64,000 nucleotides of DNA from Pieris napi (lineage: Eukaryota; Arthropoda; Insecta; Lepidoptera; Pieridae): the NCBI RefSeq assembly GCF_905475465.1, contig NC_062242.1:11311501-11375500 (forward strand), written 5' to 3'. Under the pieces are notes generated by a model, which saw nothing but the letters and a program-made list of their open reading frames with translations, did no database searches and was not told the DNA's origin. Position numbers and translations under genes: made by a program. Each line of letters starts with the position of its first letter. The first letter of the stretch is position 1. This document shows positions 63,938 to 64,000 of the stretch, in pieces.

Positions 63938-64000
63938 TGTTCATAGAATTCTTTATTTCCAACATAATTATTATACCTTTACGGTTATTACTAATACGAT

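Overview
The window is nuclear DNA from an insect, almost certainly a butterfly or moth. It is A+T-rich, the host genes are split by many introns, and the intergenic and intronic DNA is packed with repeats typical of Lepidoptera: tRNA-derived SINEs, the 3' ends of several LINE families, short TC...CTAG Helitrons with a GGCAAA/TTTGCC hairpin, and many MITEs. The species cannot be named from sequence alone.

Layout. Positions 1-420 hold the start of a gypsy-type gag on the minus strand, with a tRNA-Trp-like primer site and an LTR region beside it. From about 1 to 17 kb there is only repeat DNA: an RTE-type LINE remnant, Helitrons, MITEs, two complete structural elements (a 2,345-bp transposon with an intact 453-codon DDE transposase spaced DD82E, and a 944-bp foldback element) and single-copy A+T-rich filler. 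At 17.4-18.7 kb lies a complete three-exon Nip7 gene (60S ribosome biogenesis) on the minus strand. From 20.8 to 22.3 kb there are more LINE and SINE remnants.

The main gene is a plus-strand calpain (calcium-activated cysteine protease) spanning 23,536-61,459. I traced 18 common exons (43,346 to 61,459) in continuous frame, covering the Cys/His/Asn catalytic core, the C2-like domain, and a penta-EF-hand domain carrying a Gln/Cys-rich insertion. Upstream there are three candidate first coding exons (23,536, 32,401 and 41,698), all ending in phase 0 and so all able to join exon 2. One resembles the calpain-A start, one resembles calpain-B, and one encodes a lysine-rich N-terminus I do not recognise. 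The predicted proteins are 845, 816 and 896 residues. The introns are full of mobile DNA, including a 2.38-kb near-perfect palindrome in intron 1, Penelope-like fragments, and two inverted copies of one MITE that bracket exons 10-13.

After the calpain 3' UTR, and tail to tail with it, is the 3' end of another host gene on the minus strand (two exons, 62,528-63,548). I do not recognise its product, and the rest lies beyond the window.

The most interesting items are the three-start calpain locus, the DD82E element with its termini resolved, the giant intronic palindrome, the inverted MITE pair around calpain exons 10-13, and the Penelope-derived inverted arms with a ribozyme-like string.
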